Source: SHVO01 sp041905525
Lineage (GTDB): Bacteria > Pseudomonadota > Alphaproteobacteria > Rhodospirillales > Rhodospirillaceae
Direction of reading: 5' to 3'
Assembly: GCA_041905525.1 (NCBI GenBank)
Contig: JAYRKY010000013.1
Span: 1-64,000 of the forward strand
DNA length: 64,000 bases
In this document: piece by piece, positions 1 through 9,472 of the stretch
Layout: each line of letters opens with the position of its first letter
Position numbering within the stretch: position 1 is the stretch's first letter
The notes under the pieces: generated by a model
What the model was told of the DNA's origin: nothing
What the model saw: only the letters and a program-made list of their open reading frames with translations
Databases searched by the model: none
Program-made: the position numbers and the translations under genes

Positions 1-840
1 CACACCGCTCAGGAGGTCGTTCTCAATCGTGACCTGAACGGGAATGAAGCGGTTATCAGCGGTGAAAAGGATCTTACCGCGCGACTCCCGCATCCGCTCC
101 TCGCCGCGTTCGGAGAAACCGGCGATTGGTACGAGCGTGGTGTTGACGGTGATCACGGTGTGTTGTTGGCCGTTGATCGTCACCGCGCGCGGCGCTGTCG
201 TGTTGCCTACAATGTCGTATCGCCGTTGCCCGTCGTAAACGGGAACGCGAAATTTGATCGCCGCCTTGTCGGCGCCCTGCATCATGACCTGGTGCCGCGC
301 AGCGATGAACGCAGCCATTGGATCCATAGCGCCGGTGCGTTTGTCTTCTGGCACAGGTTTTTTCCTGTCGCGCCCGCGGTCATTCTTGTTCCACGGGAGA
401 TCCTCGTAGCTGAGCTCGGCGCCAGTCTCGCGCTGTATGTATCGTTCCTTTGTCAGGGGAATACGCGTGGCCGGGTCATACGTCATCAAAAGGCTGGAAT
501 CGATCTCGGAACCCGACCAATCGCGCCGGTAGTTCGTCGGGAGTGGCTGCGCGTTTTCGCCGCCGGCCGCGAAGGTGCCTTCGCCGCTGAGGTCAGCGCG
601 GAATTCCCGTACCCACTTTGCGACGCCCCCGGCGGTGAGTTTGAGGCTCGTGGCATAACTGTCCGAATCCTGTGACAGAGTCACGACCGCGTCGCCGACG
701 TGTAGGCCGCCGATCATGAGGGAATATGCCAGGCGCTCGTCCTGCGCCGCCTCTTGGGCGAGGGCCGGTCCGTTCCAGGCGCTAAAGGTCAAGAGTCCAC
801 AAAACGTGACCGCCGACATGCGGCGGCAAAATGCGTGCAT
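1..840 (-). CDS. DUF3108 domain protein, secreted, 3' end outside window
   Basis: The reading frame stays open from the ATG at 840 to the window edge, so only about 280 N-terminal residues are seen. A signal peptide is visible (Arg-rich start, hydrophobic stretch, ALA cleavage site near residue 28). The mature part has the beta-rich pattern of DUF3108 proteins: 'LAYSLMIGGLHVGDAVVTL' near the start and 'FTADNRFIPVQVTIEN' late. The family is periplasmic or outer-membrane associated with no firm function. The start at 840 is chosen because GGAGGAAG lies directly upstream; an internal ATG at 819 is weaker. It diverges from the transhydrogenase operon. Function unknown. Confidence 0.75.
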   Translation of the reverse strand, partial: MHAFCRRMSAVTFCGLLTFSAWNGPALAQEAAQDERLAYSLMIGGLHVGDAVVTLSQDSDSYATSLKLTAGGVAKWVREFRADLSGEGTFAAGGENAQPLPTNYRRDWSGSEIDSSLLMTYDPATRIPLTKERYIQRETGAELSYEDLPWNKNDRGRDRKKPVPEDKRTGAMDPMAAFIAARHQVMMQGADKAAIKFRVPVYDGQRRYDIVGNTTAPRAVTINGQQHTVITVNTTLVPIAGFSERGEERMRESRGKILFTADNRFIPVQVTIENDLLSGV

Positions 841-1007
841 CGGTCTTCCTCCGGTGCCCCCAATGGCTCTTCCAGAGCGAATCTATAGGGTTTTCCCGGC
901 GTTTTTCTAGGGGCGGACCGCGCGCGCCACGAAAAGACCTTTTTCGCTCCCGCAGCGATTGCCGGGCCTGTTGGCAAGGTCGCGTAAACTGTGTCAGGTT
1001 TCTCGTT

Positions 1008-1026
1008 CGTTACAGCACTCGTTACA
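1008..1026 (+). promoter_or_regulatory. Direct repeat CGTTACA x2 upstream of pntAA
   Basis: The heptamer CGTTACA occurs at 1008-1014 and 1020-1026, 12 bases start to start, about one helical turn apart, in the intergenic region between the divergent DUF3108 gene and pntAA. The spacing would suit two protein subunits on one DNA face. That it is an operator is inference only; no matching known site was recognised. Confidence 0.2.
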
Positions 1027-1088
1027 AAGGGATGGTTCGTAAAGGGTGACCGCTCCCCGGGCTAGACCGGGGGCTGAAGGGGTTTTCC

Positions 1089-2234
1089 ATGCAAATTGGC
1101 GTACTTAAGGAGCGCCGCGCAGGCGAAACGCGCGTCGCGGCGACACCCGACACAGTGAAGAAACTTGTCGCCGCCGGGTGCCAAGTTGCCGTCGAGACCG
1201 GAGCGGGTGCAGGGTCCCAGATCAGCGATGCTTTATTCCAGGAGGCGGGCGCCAGCATAGCGCCCAGTGCCGCGGCCACGGCCGCGGCGGATGTTGTCTT
1301 TAAAATTCAAAAGCCCATGACGGCGGCGGAAGGCCTGGACGAGATCGGTTATCTCAAATCCGGCTCTGTGCTCATGGCCCATCTTTCGGCGCAAACGAGT
1401 AAGGACGTGGTCGAGGCGCTGGCGCGCCAGGGCGTGACCGCCTTCGCCCTCGAACTGATGCCGCGTATCAGCCGAGCACAAGCGATGGACGTGCTGTCGT
1501 CGCAATCCAATCTCGCGGGCTACAAGGCGGTCGTTGACGCCGCCGCTACTTTCGGGCGCGCCATGCCGATGATGATGACGGCCGCCGGAACGATCGCGCC
1601 CGCGCGGGTGCTGATTTTTGGAGCCGGTGTTGCGGGGCTACAGGCTATTGCGACGGCCAAGCGGATGGGCGCGGTGGTCTATGCGACCGACGTTCGATAC
1701 GCGACGAAGGAGCAAGTCGAATCCCTCGGCGGCAAGTTCATTGTCGTCGACGAGGAGAAGATGAAGGCGGCGCAAACCGCCGGCGGCTACGCCAAGGAAA
1801 TGGACGACGACTTTAAGCGCAAACAGGCCGAGGCCGTGCGCGCCGAAGTCGCCAAATCCGACATCGTCATCACGACCGCGCTTATCCCCGGAAAGCCCGC
1901 GCCGCGCCTGGTTGCGGCCGACGTCGTCGCGCTGATGAAGGCCGGCTCCGTTATCGTCGACCTCGCCGCGGAAGCCGGCGGCAATGTAGAGGGAACGGTG
2001 AAGGATCAAGTGGTCACGACGTCCAACGGCGTAACCATCCTCGGATACACCAATATGTCCTCGCGCCTCGGCCGAGATGCCAGCTCGCTTTTCGCGAAAA
2101 ACATTCTCAACTTCATCACGCTGATGCTCGAAAAAGGCACCGGCAATCTGAAGATCAGTTGGGACGACGAACTGATCAAAGGCACGTTGGTCACCAAGGA
2201 CGGACAGGTCGTTCATCCGTCGCTCGCGGGTTAA
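1089..2234 (+). CDS. pntAA: NAD(P) transhydrogenase alpha subunit part 1 (soluble NAD domain)
   Basis: Re/Si-specific, proton-translocating transhydrogenase component that binds NAD(H) and passes hydride to NADP at the membrane complex, powering NADPH supply. The 381-residue protein has the alanine dehydrogenase/PntA fold: 'GVLKERRAGETRVAATP' at the N-terminus, the conserved 'RISRAQAMDVLSSQSN' near residue 126, and the Rossmann motif GAGVAG at 178-183. It ends before any membrane helix, which is the split organisation known from Rhodospirillum rubrum rather than the fused E. coli PntA. First gene of a tight operon; pntAB starts 12 bases after its stop. Confidence 0.96.
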   Translation: MQIGVLKERRAGETRVAATPDTVKKLVAAGCQVAVETGAGAGSQISDALFQEAGASIAPSAAATAAADVVFKIQKPMTAAEGLDEIGYLKSGSVLMAHLSAQTSKDVVEALARQGVTAFALELMPRISRAQAMDVLSSQSNLAGYKAVVDAAATFGRAMPMMMTAAGTIAPARVLIFGAGVAGLQAIATAKRMGAVVYATDVRYATKEQVESLGGKFIVVDEEKMKAAQTAGGYAKEMDDDFKRKQAEAVRAEVAKSDIVITTALIPGKPAPRLVAADVVALMKAGSVIVDLAAEAGGNVEGTVKDQVVTTSNGVTILGYTNMSSRLGRDASSLFAKNILNFITLMLEKGTGNLKISWDDELIKGTLVTKDGQVVHPSLAG

Positions 2235-2246
2235 GGGAGAACGAAG

Positions 2247-2561
2247 ATGGAAGCAGTCGGTCAAATGGCGGCCAGCCCGGATACCTTCTGGTACCTCGTG
2301 ACGATCTTTGTCCTGGCGGTATTTGTCGGGTTCTACGTGGTGTGGAGCGTCACCCCCGCGCTGCACTCGCCCCTGATGGCGGTCACCAACGCCGTCTCCA
2401 GCGTCATCATCGTCGGCGCCATTCTGGCGGCTGGCCCTGAAGAGATCACGAGCTCGAAGATCCTCGGCTTCTTCGCCGTGGTCCTGGCCTCGGTGAACAT
2501 ATTCGGCGGCTTTATCGTCACCCAGCGCATGCTTGCCATGTTCAAGAAGAAGGGCAAGTAA
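2247..2561 (+). CDS. pntAB: NAD(P) transhydrogenase alpha subunit part 2 (membrane)
   Basis: Short 104-residue membrane subunit with three predicted helices, ending in a positively charged 'FKKKGK' tail. It corresponds to the C-terminal membrane part of fused PntA and, with PntB, forms the proton channel of the complex. The region 'VVWSVTPALHSPLMAVTNAVSSVIIVGAI' spans a typical helix-loop-helix of the family. It lies 12 bases after pntAA and one base before the pntB start, so the three genes are one transcription and assembly unit. Confidence 0.95.
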   Translation: MEAVGQMAASPDTFWYLVTIFVLAVFVGFYVVWSVTPALHSPLMAVTNAVSSVIIVGAILAAGPEEITSSKILGFFAVVLASVNIFGGFIVTQRMLAMFKKKGK

Positions 2562-2562
2562 G

Positions 2563-3951
2563 ATGTCAGCAGGCGCAACGCTTTTTGCCTATATCGTCGC
2601 CGGCGTCTTCTTCATCCTGACGCTGCGCGGCCTCTCGAGCCCTGAAACATCCCGGAAAGGGAATATGTTCGGGATGGTCGGTATGACCATCGCCATCCTG
2701 ACCACGCTGACGAGTTCCGTGGTGCAGGAATATGTGTGGATTGTCGCCGGCATCGCCGTCGGCGGTGCGATCGGCACGATCATCGCGCAAAAAATCGAGA
2801 TGACAGCGTTGCCGCAGCTTGTGGCGGCATTCCACAGCCTCGTGGGGCTCGCAGCCGTTCTGGTGGCCACCTCAGCGCTTCTCTCGCCCATGAGTTATGG
2901 GTTGGGCGAAGTCGGCAGCATTCCAACCGGCAGCCTTGTGGAAATGTCGATCGGCCTTGCGATTGGCGCAATCACTTTCTCCGGATCCGTCATCGCCTTT
3001 GCCAAGCTGCAAGGTCTCATGACGGGCAATCCCCTGGTGTTCAAAGGACAGCACCTGCTCAATGCGATTCTGGGAATCGCGATTGGCGTGCTGGTGGTGA
3101 TGTTCTGCCTTAGCGAAAATCACAATCTGTTCTTTGCCCTGATGGCGATCAGCTTCTTGATTGGGTTCCTGCTCATCCTGCCGATCGGCGGGGCGGATAT
3201 GCCGGTCGTCGTTTCGATGTTGAACAGCTACTCCGGTTGGGCGGCGGCGGGGATCGGTTTCACGCTGCACAACAGCCTGCTCATCATTGTGGGCGCGCTC
3301 GTCGGATCGTCGGGCGCCATTCTGTCCTACATCATGTGCAAAGGGATGAACCGCTCGATCTACAGCGTCATCCTTGGCGGCTTCGGCGGCGATACCGCGG
3401 TCGCGGCGGGCGGAAAGAAAGAGGCCCGTCCGCACAAGGCCGGGTCGGCGGACGACGCGGCATTCATCATGAAGAATGCGAGCAAGGTCATTGTTGTGCC
3501 CGGCTATGGGATGGCCGTGGCACAGGCCCAGCATGCCTTGCGTGAAATGGCCGATAAGCTGAAAGCCGAGGGCGTGACGGTGAAGTACGCGATTCATCCT
3601 GTGGCGGGCCGCATGCCTGGCCACATGAACGTGCTACTGGCCGAGGCGAATGTGCCGTACGACGAGGTGTTCGAGCTTGAGGAGATCAATCACGAGTTCT
3701 CGACCGCCGATGCGGTGTACGTGATCGGTGCGAACGATGTCACCAACCCGGTCGCCAAGACTGATCCGAAAAGCCCGATTTACGGCATGCCCATTCTCGA
3801 CGTGGAAAAAGCAAAGACGGTCCTATTCGTCAAACGCTCCATGGGCGCCGGATACGCGGGTGTCGACAATGAGCTCTTCTACCGGGACAACACGATGATG
3901 CTTCTTGGCGACGCCAAGAAAATGACCGAGGAGATCGTCGGCGCGCTCTAG
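2563..3951 (+). CDS. pntB: NAD(P) transhydrogenase beta subunit
   Basis: 462-residue subunit with an N-terminal membrane domain (about nine helices, to residue ~260) and a C-terminal NADP(H)-binding domain. Family signatures are 'GGADMPVVVSMLNSYSGWAA' in the membrane part and 'VVPGYGMAVAQAQH' plus 'KRSMGAGYAG' in the nucleotide domain. The ATG at 2563 (MSAGATLF) lies one base after the pntAB stop; a longer in-frame start at 2533 would overlap pntAB and add residues the family lacks. The intact three-gene set predicts a working proton-coupled NADPH-generating pump. Confidence 0.96.
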   Translation: MSAGATLFAYIVAGVFFILTLRGLSSPETSRKGNMFGMVGMTIAILTTLTSSVVQEYVWIVAGIAVGGAIGTIIAQKIEMTALPQLVAAFHSLVGLAAVLVATSALLSPMSYGLGEVGSIPTGSLVEMSIGLAIGAITFSGSVIAFAKLQGLMTGNPLVFKGQHLLNAILGIAIGVLVVMFCLSENHNLFFALMAISFLIGFLLILPIGGADMPVVVSMLNSYSGWAAAGIGFTLHNSLLIIVGALVGSSGAILSYIMCKGMNRSIYSVILGGFGGDTAVAAGGKKEARPHKAGSADDAAFIMKNASKVIVVPGYGMAVAQAQHALREMADKLKAEGVTVKYAIHPVAGRMPGHMNVLLAEANVPYDEVFELEEINHEFSTADAVYVIGANDVTNPVAKTDPKSPIYGMPILDVEKAKTVLFVKRSMGAGYAGVDNELFYRDNTMMLLGDAKKMTEEIVGAL

Positions 3952-3970
3952 CGCTCCCGATCATTGAAAG

Positions 3971-4005
3971 GCGCCGCGGCGGCTTGGCCTCGCGGCGCTT
4001 TTTTT
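3971..4005 (+). terminator. Rho-independent terminator of pntAA-pntAB-pntB
   Basis: GCGCCGCG at 3971-3978 pairs with CGCGGCGC at 3991-3998 and is followed by seven T residues. It stands 19 bases after the pntB stop and closes the operon. Confidence 0.9.
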
Positions 4006-4055
4006 ATGCGCGCAATGTGTGCCACACTCACCGGTGCAACAGATAGAGGTCCACC

Positions 4056-5987
4056 TTGAAGGAAGCGAGCGAACTGACGGTCCGGGGCATTGCCATAGGC
4101 GCTGCGATCACGTTCATCTTTACTGCGGCGAACGTTTATCTAGGGCTCAAGGTCGGCCTCACGTTCGCGACCTCGATCCCGGCTGCTGTGATCTCCATGG
4201 CGATCCTGCGCAAGGTGCGCGACGCGGGCATCCTCGAGAATAACATTGTGCAAACCGTTGCCTCGTCCGCGGGCACGCTGTCCTCGATCATCTTCGTATT
4301 GCCAGGGCTGATCATGATCGGCTGGTGGAGCCAGTTTCCGTACTGGACCACGTTCGGCATCTGCGCCGCCGGCGGCATTCTGGGGGTGATGTTCTCGATC
4401 CCGCTGCGCCGCGCCCTCGTGGTGCAGTCCACCCTCCCGTTTCCGGAAGGTGTCGCGGCGGCGGAAGTTCTTAAAGTCGGGACCCAAACAAAAGACGGCG
4501 CGCAGGAGGCGCGCGCCGGATTTGCCGTTATCACCATCAGTTCTTTGGTGTCGGCGGCGCATACCGCGTTGATCGGCGCAAAGCTGCTCTCGGGAGAACT
4601 CGCGGCCTATGTGCGGATCGGCCCGTCGGCGACTGGCATCGCGGGTGGTCTCTCTTTCGCTTTGCTGGGAGCGGGACACCTGGTCGGCCTTTCCGTCGGC
4701 ACGGCCATGTTTTGCGGATTCCTGATTGCCTGGGGTGTGGCGACGCCGATCCTGACGGCGCTGCATCCGGCCGATGGCACAGCGGCGGATGTGGCGCGCG
4801 CGGTGTGGGCGACAAAGGTTCGCTTCATCGGCGCCGGAGCGATCGGTGTCGCGGCGCTATGGAAACTCGCCGAACTAATAGGCCCGATCTGGCGCGGCAT
4901 GGCCGCCTCGCGCGCTATTGCGGTCAAGGGGAGCGTAACGGCGCGGGAGGACATGGACATACCGGCGCGCATTGTTGCTCTTGTGACGCTGGTTGCGCTT
5001 GGCCCGGTCACCCTCTTGCTGTGGGATTTCCTCGCCGGTGGTCCTCTCGGCGAGAATGTCGTCGGATTTGTCGTCGCGAGCCTTGTTTACATCGTGATCG
5101 TCGGGGCCTTTGTCGCCTCGGTCTGCGGCTATATGGCTGGACTGATTGGCTCTTCAAACAGCCCACTGTCCGGGGTTGGAATTCTCGGCATCCTTGGCGC
5201 GGCACTGCTCCTGACACCGTTCGCCGCTGAGGCGAGTGACGAGACGCGGCACGCGCTTATAGCCTTTGCCTTGTTTGTCACCTCAATCATCTTTGCCGGC
5301 GCGACAATTTCCAACGACAACCTCCAAGACCTCAAGACGGGCCAGTTGGTTGGCGCCACGCCCTGGCGTCAGCAGGTCGCGCTCATGTTCGGTGTCGCGG
5401 CAGGGGCGGCGGTGATTCCGCCGATCCTCGATCTTCTCAACCAAGCGTACGGATTTGCCGGTGCGGCGCGCCCCGAGGGGCTGACGACCGATCCCTTACC
5501 GGCACCGCAAGCGACCCTGATCTCAAGCCTTGCTCGGGGCGTGCTCGGCGGTGATCTCGACTGGAGCCTCCTGGGCATCGGCGCGGTGGTTGGTCTGGCG
5601 CTGTTGGCTTTCGACGCAATGCTCGGGCGGAAGGGTTGGCTTCGTATCCCGCCGCTCGCCGTGGGAATTGGGATCTACCTTCCGATGACCATCACCGTCC
5701 CGGTCTTCATTGGCGCGGTTTTGGGCCGGCTTTACGACCGGCGCGCCGAGCGCGCCCGCAATCCCGCGGCGATGAAGCAGATGGGCGTCTTGATGGCGTC
5801 CGGCATGATCGTAGGGGAAAGTATCTTTGGGGTGCTGCTCGCGGGCCTCATCGTCGGTACCGGCAATGACGCGCCCCTCGCGCTTGTCGGTGACGCCTTT
5901 GCCGGAACCTCCGAAGTCCTTGGACCGCTGGCCTATGCCGCGTTGGCGTGGTGGCTTTACCGGGCGGCGGCAAAGCGCGGAGCTTAG
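4056..5987 (+). CDS. OPT family oligopeptide transporter
   Basis: 643-residue polytopic membrane protein with roughly 14-16 hydrophobic helices, matching the OPT family of peptide or metal-chelate symporters. Visible family features are the N-terminal 'ELTVRGIAIGAAITFIFTAANVYLGLKVG', the loop 'PFPEGVAAAEVLKVG', 'SSNSPLSGVGILGI' mid-protein and 'ISNDNLQDLKTGQLVGATPWRQQ'. The start is a TTG at 4056, which places the first helix as expected. The substrate (short peptides or metal chelates) cannot be read from sequence. It has no partner genes and ends tail to tail with ilvC, sharing four bases. Confidence 0.9.
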   Translation: MKEASELTVRGIAIGAAITFIFTAANVYLGLKVGLTFATSIPAAVISMAILRKVRDAGILENNIVQTVASSAGTLSSIIFVLPGLIMIGWWSQFPYWTTFGICAAGGILGVMFSIPLRRALVVQSTLPFPEGVAAAEVLKVGTQTKDGAQEARAGFAVITISSLVSAAHTALIGAKLLSGELAAYVRIGPSATGIAGGLSFALLGAGHLVGLSVGTAMFCGFLIAWGVATPILTALHPADGTAADVARAVWATKVRFIGAGAIGVAALWKLAELIGPIWRGMAASRAIAVKGSVTAREDMDIPARIVALVTLVALGPVTLLLWDFLAGGPLGENVVGFVVASLVYIVIVGAFVASVCGYMAGLIGSSNSPLSGVGILGILGAALLLTPFAAEASDETRHALIAFALFVTSIIFAGATISNDNLQDLKTGQLVGATPWRQQVALMFGVAAGAAVIPPILDLLNQAYGFAGAARPEGLTTDPLPAPQATLISSLARGVLGGDLDWSLLGIGAVVGLALLAFDAMLGRKGWLRIPPLAVGIGIYLPMTITVPVFIGAVLGRLYDRRAERARNPAAMKQMGVLMASGMIVGESIFGVLLAGLIVGTGNDAPLALVGDAFAGTSEVLGPLAYAALAWWLYRAAAKRGA

Positions 5988-7003
5988 TTCCGCGCCTTGT
6001 CGACGAGGCGGCTGTTCTTGAGCCACCGCATCATGCCGCGCAGATGCGTGCCCACCTCTTCAATTTGGTGGTTGGCGGCATTACGGCGCATCGCCTTGAA
6101 GCTGGGTTGGCCGGCCTTGCACTCCGTCATCCAGTTGGAGACGAACTTCCCGGCCTGAATCTCGCTCAGGATCCGCTTCATTTCTCGCTTGGTCTCGTCG
6201 GTCACGATACGTGGCCCCGCCGTGTAATCCCCGTACTCGGCGGTATTTGAGATCGAATAGCGCATATCGGCCAATCCGCCTTCGTACATCAGATCGACGA
6301 TCAGTTTCATCTCGTGGAGGCATTCGAAATAGGCCATTTCCGGAGCGTAGCCGGCCTCCGTCAGTGTTTCGAAGCCCGCCGTGATGAGGGCGGACAGACC
6401 GCCGCACAGCACCGCCTGTTCGCCGAACAGATCGGTCTCACACTCCTCGCGGAAAGTCGTTTCGAGAATCCCGGCACGACCGGCGCCGATCGCGCTGGCG
6501 TAGGAAAGGGCAAGCGATTTAGCCGTGCCGGAGGCGTCCTGATCGACAGCGATCAGCGCCGGTACGCCCGCACCGCGGCTGTATTCCGCGCGCACCGTAT
6601 GGCCCGGGCCCTTGGGCGCCACCATGAACACGTCCAGATCCTTGCGCGGCTCGATCAAGCTGAAATGGATGTTGAGACCGTGGGCAAACGCAAGCGCGGC
6701 GCCCGGTGGAAGATTATCGCGCACATCGTTCTTGTAGATATCCGCCTGGAGTTCGTCGGGCGTCAGGAACATGACGATGTCGGCCCACTTGGCCGCTTCA
6801 GACGGCGTCATGATGGCGAAGTTGTCCTTAGCGGCCTTCGCGCGTGTCGTCGAACCTTCCTTGAGCGCGACGGCAATATTCTCGACGCCGGAATCTCTCA
6901 AGTTGAGTGCGTGGGCGTGGCCCTGGCTACCGTAGCCGACGATGGCAATGCGTTTCGCCTTGATGATGCTCGAGTCCGCATCGCGGTCGTAATACACTTT
7001 CAT
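5984..7003 (-). CDS. ilvC: Ketol-acid reductoisomerase (class I)
   Basis: NADPH- and Mg-dependent isomeroreductase converting acetolactate or acetohydroxybutyrate to the dihydroxy acids of valine, leucine and isoleucine synthesis. At 339 residues it is the short class I form. Motifs: GYGSQGHA (24-31) for the dinucleotide, 'KEGSTTRAKA' in the cofactor loop, 'AFAHGLNI' with the conserved His, 'DLFGEQAVLCGG' and 'ECLHEMKLI' carrying metal ligands, and 'YSISNTAEYGD' with the catalytic Ser. It follows ilvN by 39 bases and probably belongs to an ilvB-ilvN-ilvC unit. Confidence 0.97.
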   Translation of the reverse strand: MKVYYDRDADSSIIKAKRIAIVGYGSQGHAHALNLRDSGVENIAVALKEGSTTRAKAAKDNFAIMTPSEAAKWADIVMFLTPDELQADIYKNDVRDNLPPGAALAFAHGLNIHFSLIEPRKDLDVFMVAPKGPGHTVRAEYSRGAGVPALIAVDQDASGTAKSLALSYASAIGAGRAGILETTFREECETDLFGEQAVLCGGLSALITAGFETLTEAGYAPEMAYFECLHEMKLIVDLMYEGGLADMRYSISNTAEYGDYTAGPRIVTDETKREMKRILSEIQAGKFVSNWMTECKAGQPSFKAMRRNAANHQIEEVGTHLRGMMRWLKNSRLVDKARN

Positions 7004-7042
7004 GGAAGTCCCTCTTCGGTCTGAAAACGTGAAATGATTCGA

Positions 7043-7663
7043 TTAGCTAAGCGCGAGCAGGCCGCCGACGCCGCGCGCGATGGCGGCGATGCCGGTGCGT
7101 GACACTTCGGTCAGCCCCAACGGACGCATAAGGTCGATGAAAGCATCGACTTTCTGACTGTTGCCGACGATCTCGAACACAAACGACGAGACAGTGGAGT
7201 CGACAACATTCGTCCTGAAGATGTCGCCGATCCGCAGAGCCTCATTACGCTTCTCGCCGGTGCCAACCACTTTGACCAAGGCGAGCTCGCGGGCCACGGA
7301 GGGTCCTTCCGCGGTCAGGTCTCGTACTTCATGCACCGGGATCAGTCGGCCCAGCTGCGCCTTGATCTGCTCGATGATCCGCCGTGTTCCCGCCGTCAAA
7401 ATGTTGATGCGCGAGAGGTTGCGGTTGTGATCCACCTCCGCGACGGTGAGGCTCTCGATGTTGTATCCCCGGGCGGCGACCATGCCGATGACGCGGGCGA
7501 GTACGCCGGTCTCATTGTCCACGAGAACGGAGATCACATGCCGGCGCATCTCTTCGGAGATTTCTTCGGACATTGAGATGGGCGCCGCAGGCCCTTCGGC
7601 GTTCATCTGGGGGTGGCGAGGGGCTCGCACGGCGGGACGCGCCCGGGTTCGGTTCTTCCGCAT
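7043..7663 (-). CDS. ilvN: Acetolactate synthase small (regulatory) subunit
   Basis: Regulatory subunit that confers valine feedback control on acetolactate synthase. The ACT domain is clear ('HVISVLVDNETGVLARVIGMVAARGYNIESLTV'), followed by the C-terminal ALS_ss domain ending 'GLTEVSRTGIAAIARG'. The start at 7663 gives 206 residues and is supported by AGGGA nine bases upstream, lying in the end of ilvB, whose stop is 11 bases away; starts at 7606 and 7573 lack a Shine-Dalgarno. The extra ~35 N-terminal residues are Arg/Pro-rich and unlike the family, so a later start remains possible. Confidence 0.93.
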   Translation of the reverse strand: MRKNRTRARPAVRAPRHPQMNAEGPAAPISMSEEISEEMRRHVISVLVDNETGVLARVIGMVAARGYNIESLTVAEVDHNRNLSRINILTAGTRRIIEQIKAQLGRLIPVHEVRDLTAEGPSVARELALVKVVGTGEKRNEALRIGDIFRTNVVDSTVSSFVFEIVGNSQKVDAFIDLMRPLGLTEVSRTGIAAIARGVGGLLALS

Positions 7664-7674
7664 GACGATCTTCC

Positions 7675-9438
7675 CTAAACAAGCGCCCGGCCTTCGGCCG
7701 AGAGGTTCGCGAAGCCGTTATCGGCCGCGCTCAACATCATCTCGTTATGCGCTTTGCCAGACGGGATCATGGGAAAGCAGTTTTCGTGCGGGTCGACCTG
7801 GACGTCGACGATCACGGGGCCGTCGATTTCCATCATCTTGAGGATGGTGGCGTCGAGTTGCGATGGATCGCTGACCCGCAGGCCGGCGCAGCCGAATGCC
7901 TCGGCAAGCTTCACGAAATCCGGCAGCGCCTCGCTGTAGCTTTGCGAATAACGGCCGCCGTGCATGAGTTCCTGCCATTGCCGGACCATCCCCATGTACT
8001 GATTGTTGAGGATGAAAACTTTCACCGGCGCGCGGTGCTGCACGGCGGTCGAGAGCTCTTGGATATTCATGAGAATCGAAGCTTCGCCGGCGATATCAAT
8101 GACCAGGGCGTCCGGGTGCGCGATTTGCGCGCCGATCGCGGCGGGCAGGCCGTAACCCATTGTTCCGAGTCCTCCGGACGTCAGCCAGCGGTTCGGTTGT
8201 TCAAAGCCGTAATATTGGGCCGCCCACATCTGGTGCTGGCCCACCTCGGTTGTGACGATGGGCGCGGACCCGCGCGTGAGGTGGAAGAGCCGCTCGAGCG
8301 CATACTGGGGCTTTATCGCACCTTGGGCTTGATCGAACGCAAGGCAGTCGCGTGCGCGCCACTGCTCGATCTCCGTCCACCAGGTTTGAATTGCCTTTGC
8401 GTTGCGTGGCCGCGCTCGGGATTTCCATTCCTCGATCATGAGACGTAGCGCGGCGGCGCAGTCGCCCACGACCGGCACATCGACCAGAATGTTCTTGTTG
8501 ATTTGCGACGGGTCGATGTCGACGTGGATTTTACGCGAGTCCGGAGAAAAGGCATCGATGCGCCCCGTCACCCGGTCATCGAAGCGTGCGCCGATGTTGA
8601 TCATCACATCGCACCCGTGCATGGCAAGATTGGCCTCGTAGAGACCATGCATGCCCACCATACCAAGCCACGCGGGCCCACTCGCGGGATAGGCGCCCAG
8701 GCCCATCAGGGTGGATGTGATCGGGAACCCTGTGATCTCAACGAACTCGCGCAGAAGCCGCGACGCCTCGGGCCCGGCATTGATGACGCCTCCGCCCGTG
8801 TAGAACAGCGGCCGCTCTGCCTCCATCATGAGGTCGACGCTTAGCTTGATCGCCGCTGCGTTTGGGACGATCTGGGGACGGTACGTCTTGTGCTGTCCGT
8901 GAGGCGCCGGAGGCGTGTAAATGCCATGGGCGACGGCGATGTCCTTCGGAATATCGATCACCACCGGTCCGGGCCGGCCAGACCGCGCGACATAAAAAGC
9001 TTCGTGAACGATTCGCGGAAGATCGTTCGCATCCTTCACGAGGTAGTTATGCTTCGTGCAGGCGCGCGTAATGCCGATGGTGTCGGCTTCCTGGAAGGCG
9101 TCGCTGCCGATCAGCCCGGTGGGCACCTGACCCGTAATGCAGACGACCGGAATCGAATCCATCATTGCATCCGTAAGCCCCGTCACCGTGTTCGTCGCGC
9201 CAGGACCGGACGTCACGAGCACACAGCCCACACGCCCCGTCGATCGGGCATAACCCTCCGCCGCGTGCACAGCAGCCTGCTCATGGCGTACGAGCACGTG
9301 GCGAATGCGGTTCTGGGCGTGCAACTCGTCATAGAGCGGAAGGACGGCGCCGCCCGGATATCCGAACAGAACCTCGACGCCCTGATCTTCGAGGGCCTTC
9401 AACAAAAGTCGCGCGCCAGAATAGGTGTTCTTGCTCAT
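7675..9438 (-). CDS. ilvB: Acetolactate synthase large (catalytic) subunit
   Basis: ThDP-, Mg- and FAD-dependent enzyme making acetolactate from two pyruvates, or acetohydroxybutyrate with 2-oxobutyrate. 587 residues. The catalytic Glu is in 'VRHEQAAVHAAEGYARS' (E53). The ThDP/Mg loop reads 'DIAGEASILMN', with Glu where many homologues have Asp. The C-terminal 'NNQYMGMVRQWQE' is typical of AHAS. The ATG at 9438 is preferred to an in-frame TTG at 9462 because 9438 gives the usual family N-terminus and 9462 would sit almost on the proposed transcription start. First gene of ilvB-ilvN-ilvC. Confidence 0.95.
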   Translation of the reverse strand: MSKNTYSGARLLLKALEDQGVEVLFGYPGGAVLPLYDELHAQNRIRHVLVRHEQAAVHAAEGYARSTGRVGCVLVTSGPGATNTVTGLTDAMMDSIPVVCITGQVPTGLIGSDAFQEADTIGITRACTKHNYLVKDANDLPRIVHEAFYVARSGRPGPVVIDIPKDIAVAHGIYTPPAPHGQHKTYRPQIVPNAAAIKLSVDLMMEAERPLFYTGGGVINAGPEASRLLREFVEITGFPITSTLMGLGAYPASGPAWLGMVGMHGLYEANLAMHGCDVMINIGARFDDRVTGRIDAFSPDSRKIHVDIDPSQINKNILVDVPVVGDCAAALRLMIEEWKSRARPRNAKAIQTWWTEIEQWRARDCLAFDQAQGAIKPQYALERLFHLTRGSAPIVTTEVGQHQMWAAQYYGFEQPNRWLTSGGLGTMGYGLPAAIGAQIAHPDALVIDIAGEASILMNIQELSTAVQHRAPVKVFILNNQYMGMVRQWQELMHGGRYSQSYSEALPDFVKLAEAFGCAGLRVSDPSQLDATILKMMEIDGPVIVDVQVDPHENCFPMIPSGKAHNEMMLSAADNGFANLSAEGRALV

Positions 9439-9472
9439 CGAACTGCTCGGTCGGGGTTTCAAAGGGGGCGGA

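Noticed and set aside
160..675. Plus-strand frame of 171 codons
   Set aside because: It is antisense to the DUF3108 gene, which has a signal peptide, family pattern and strong ribosome binding site.
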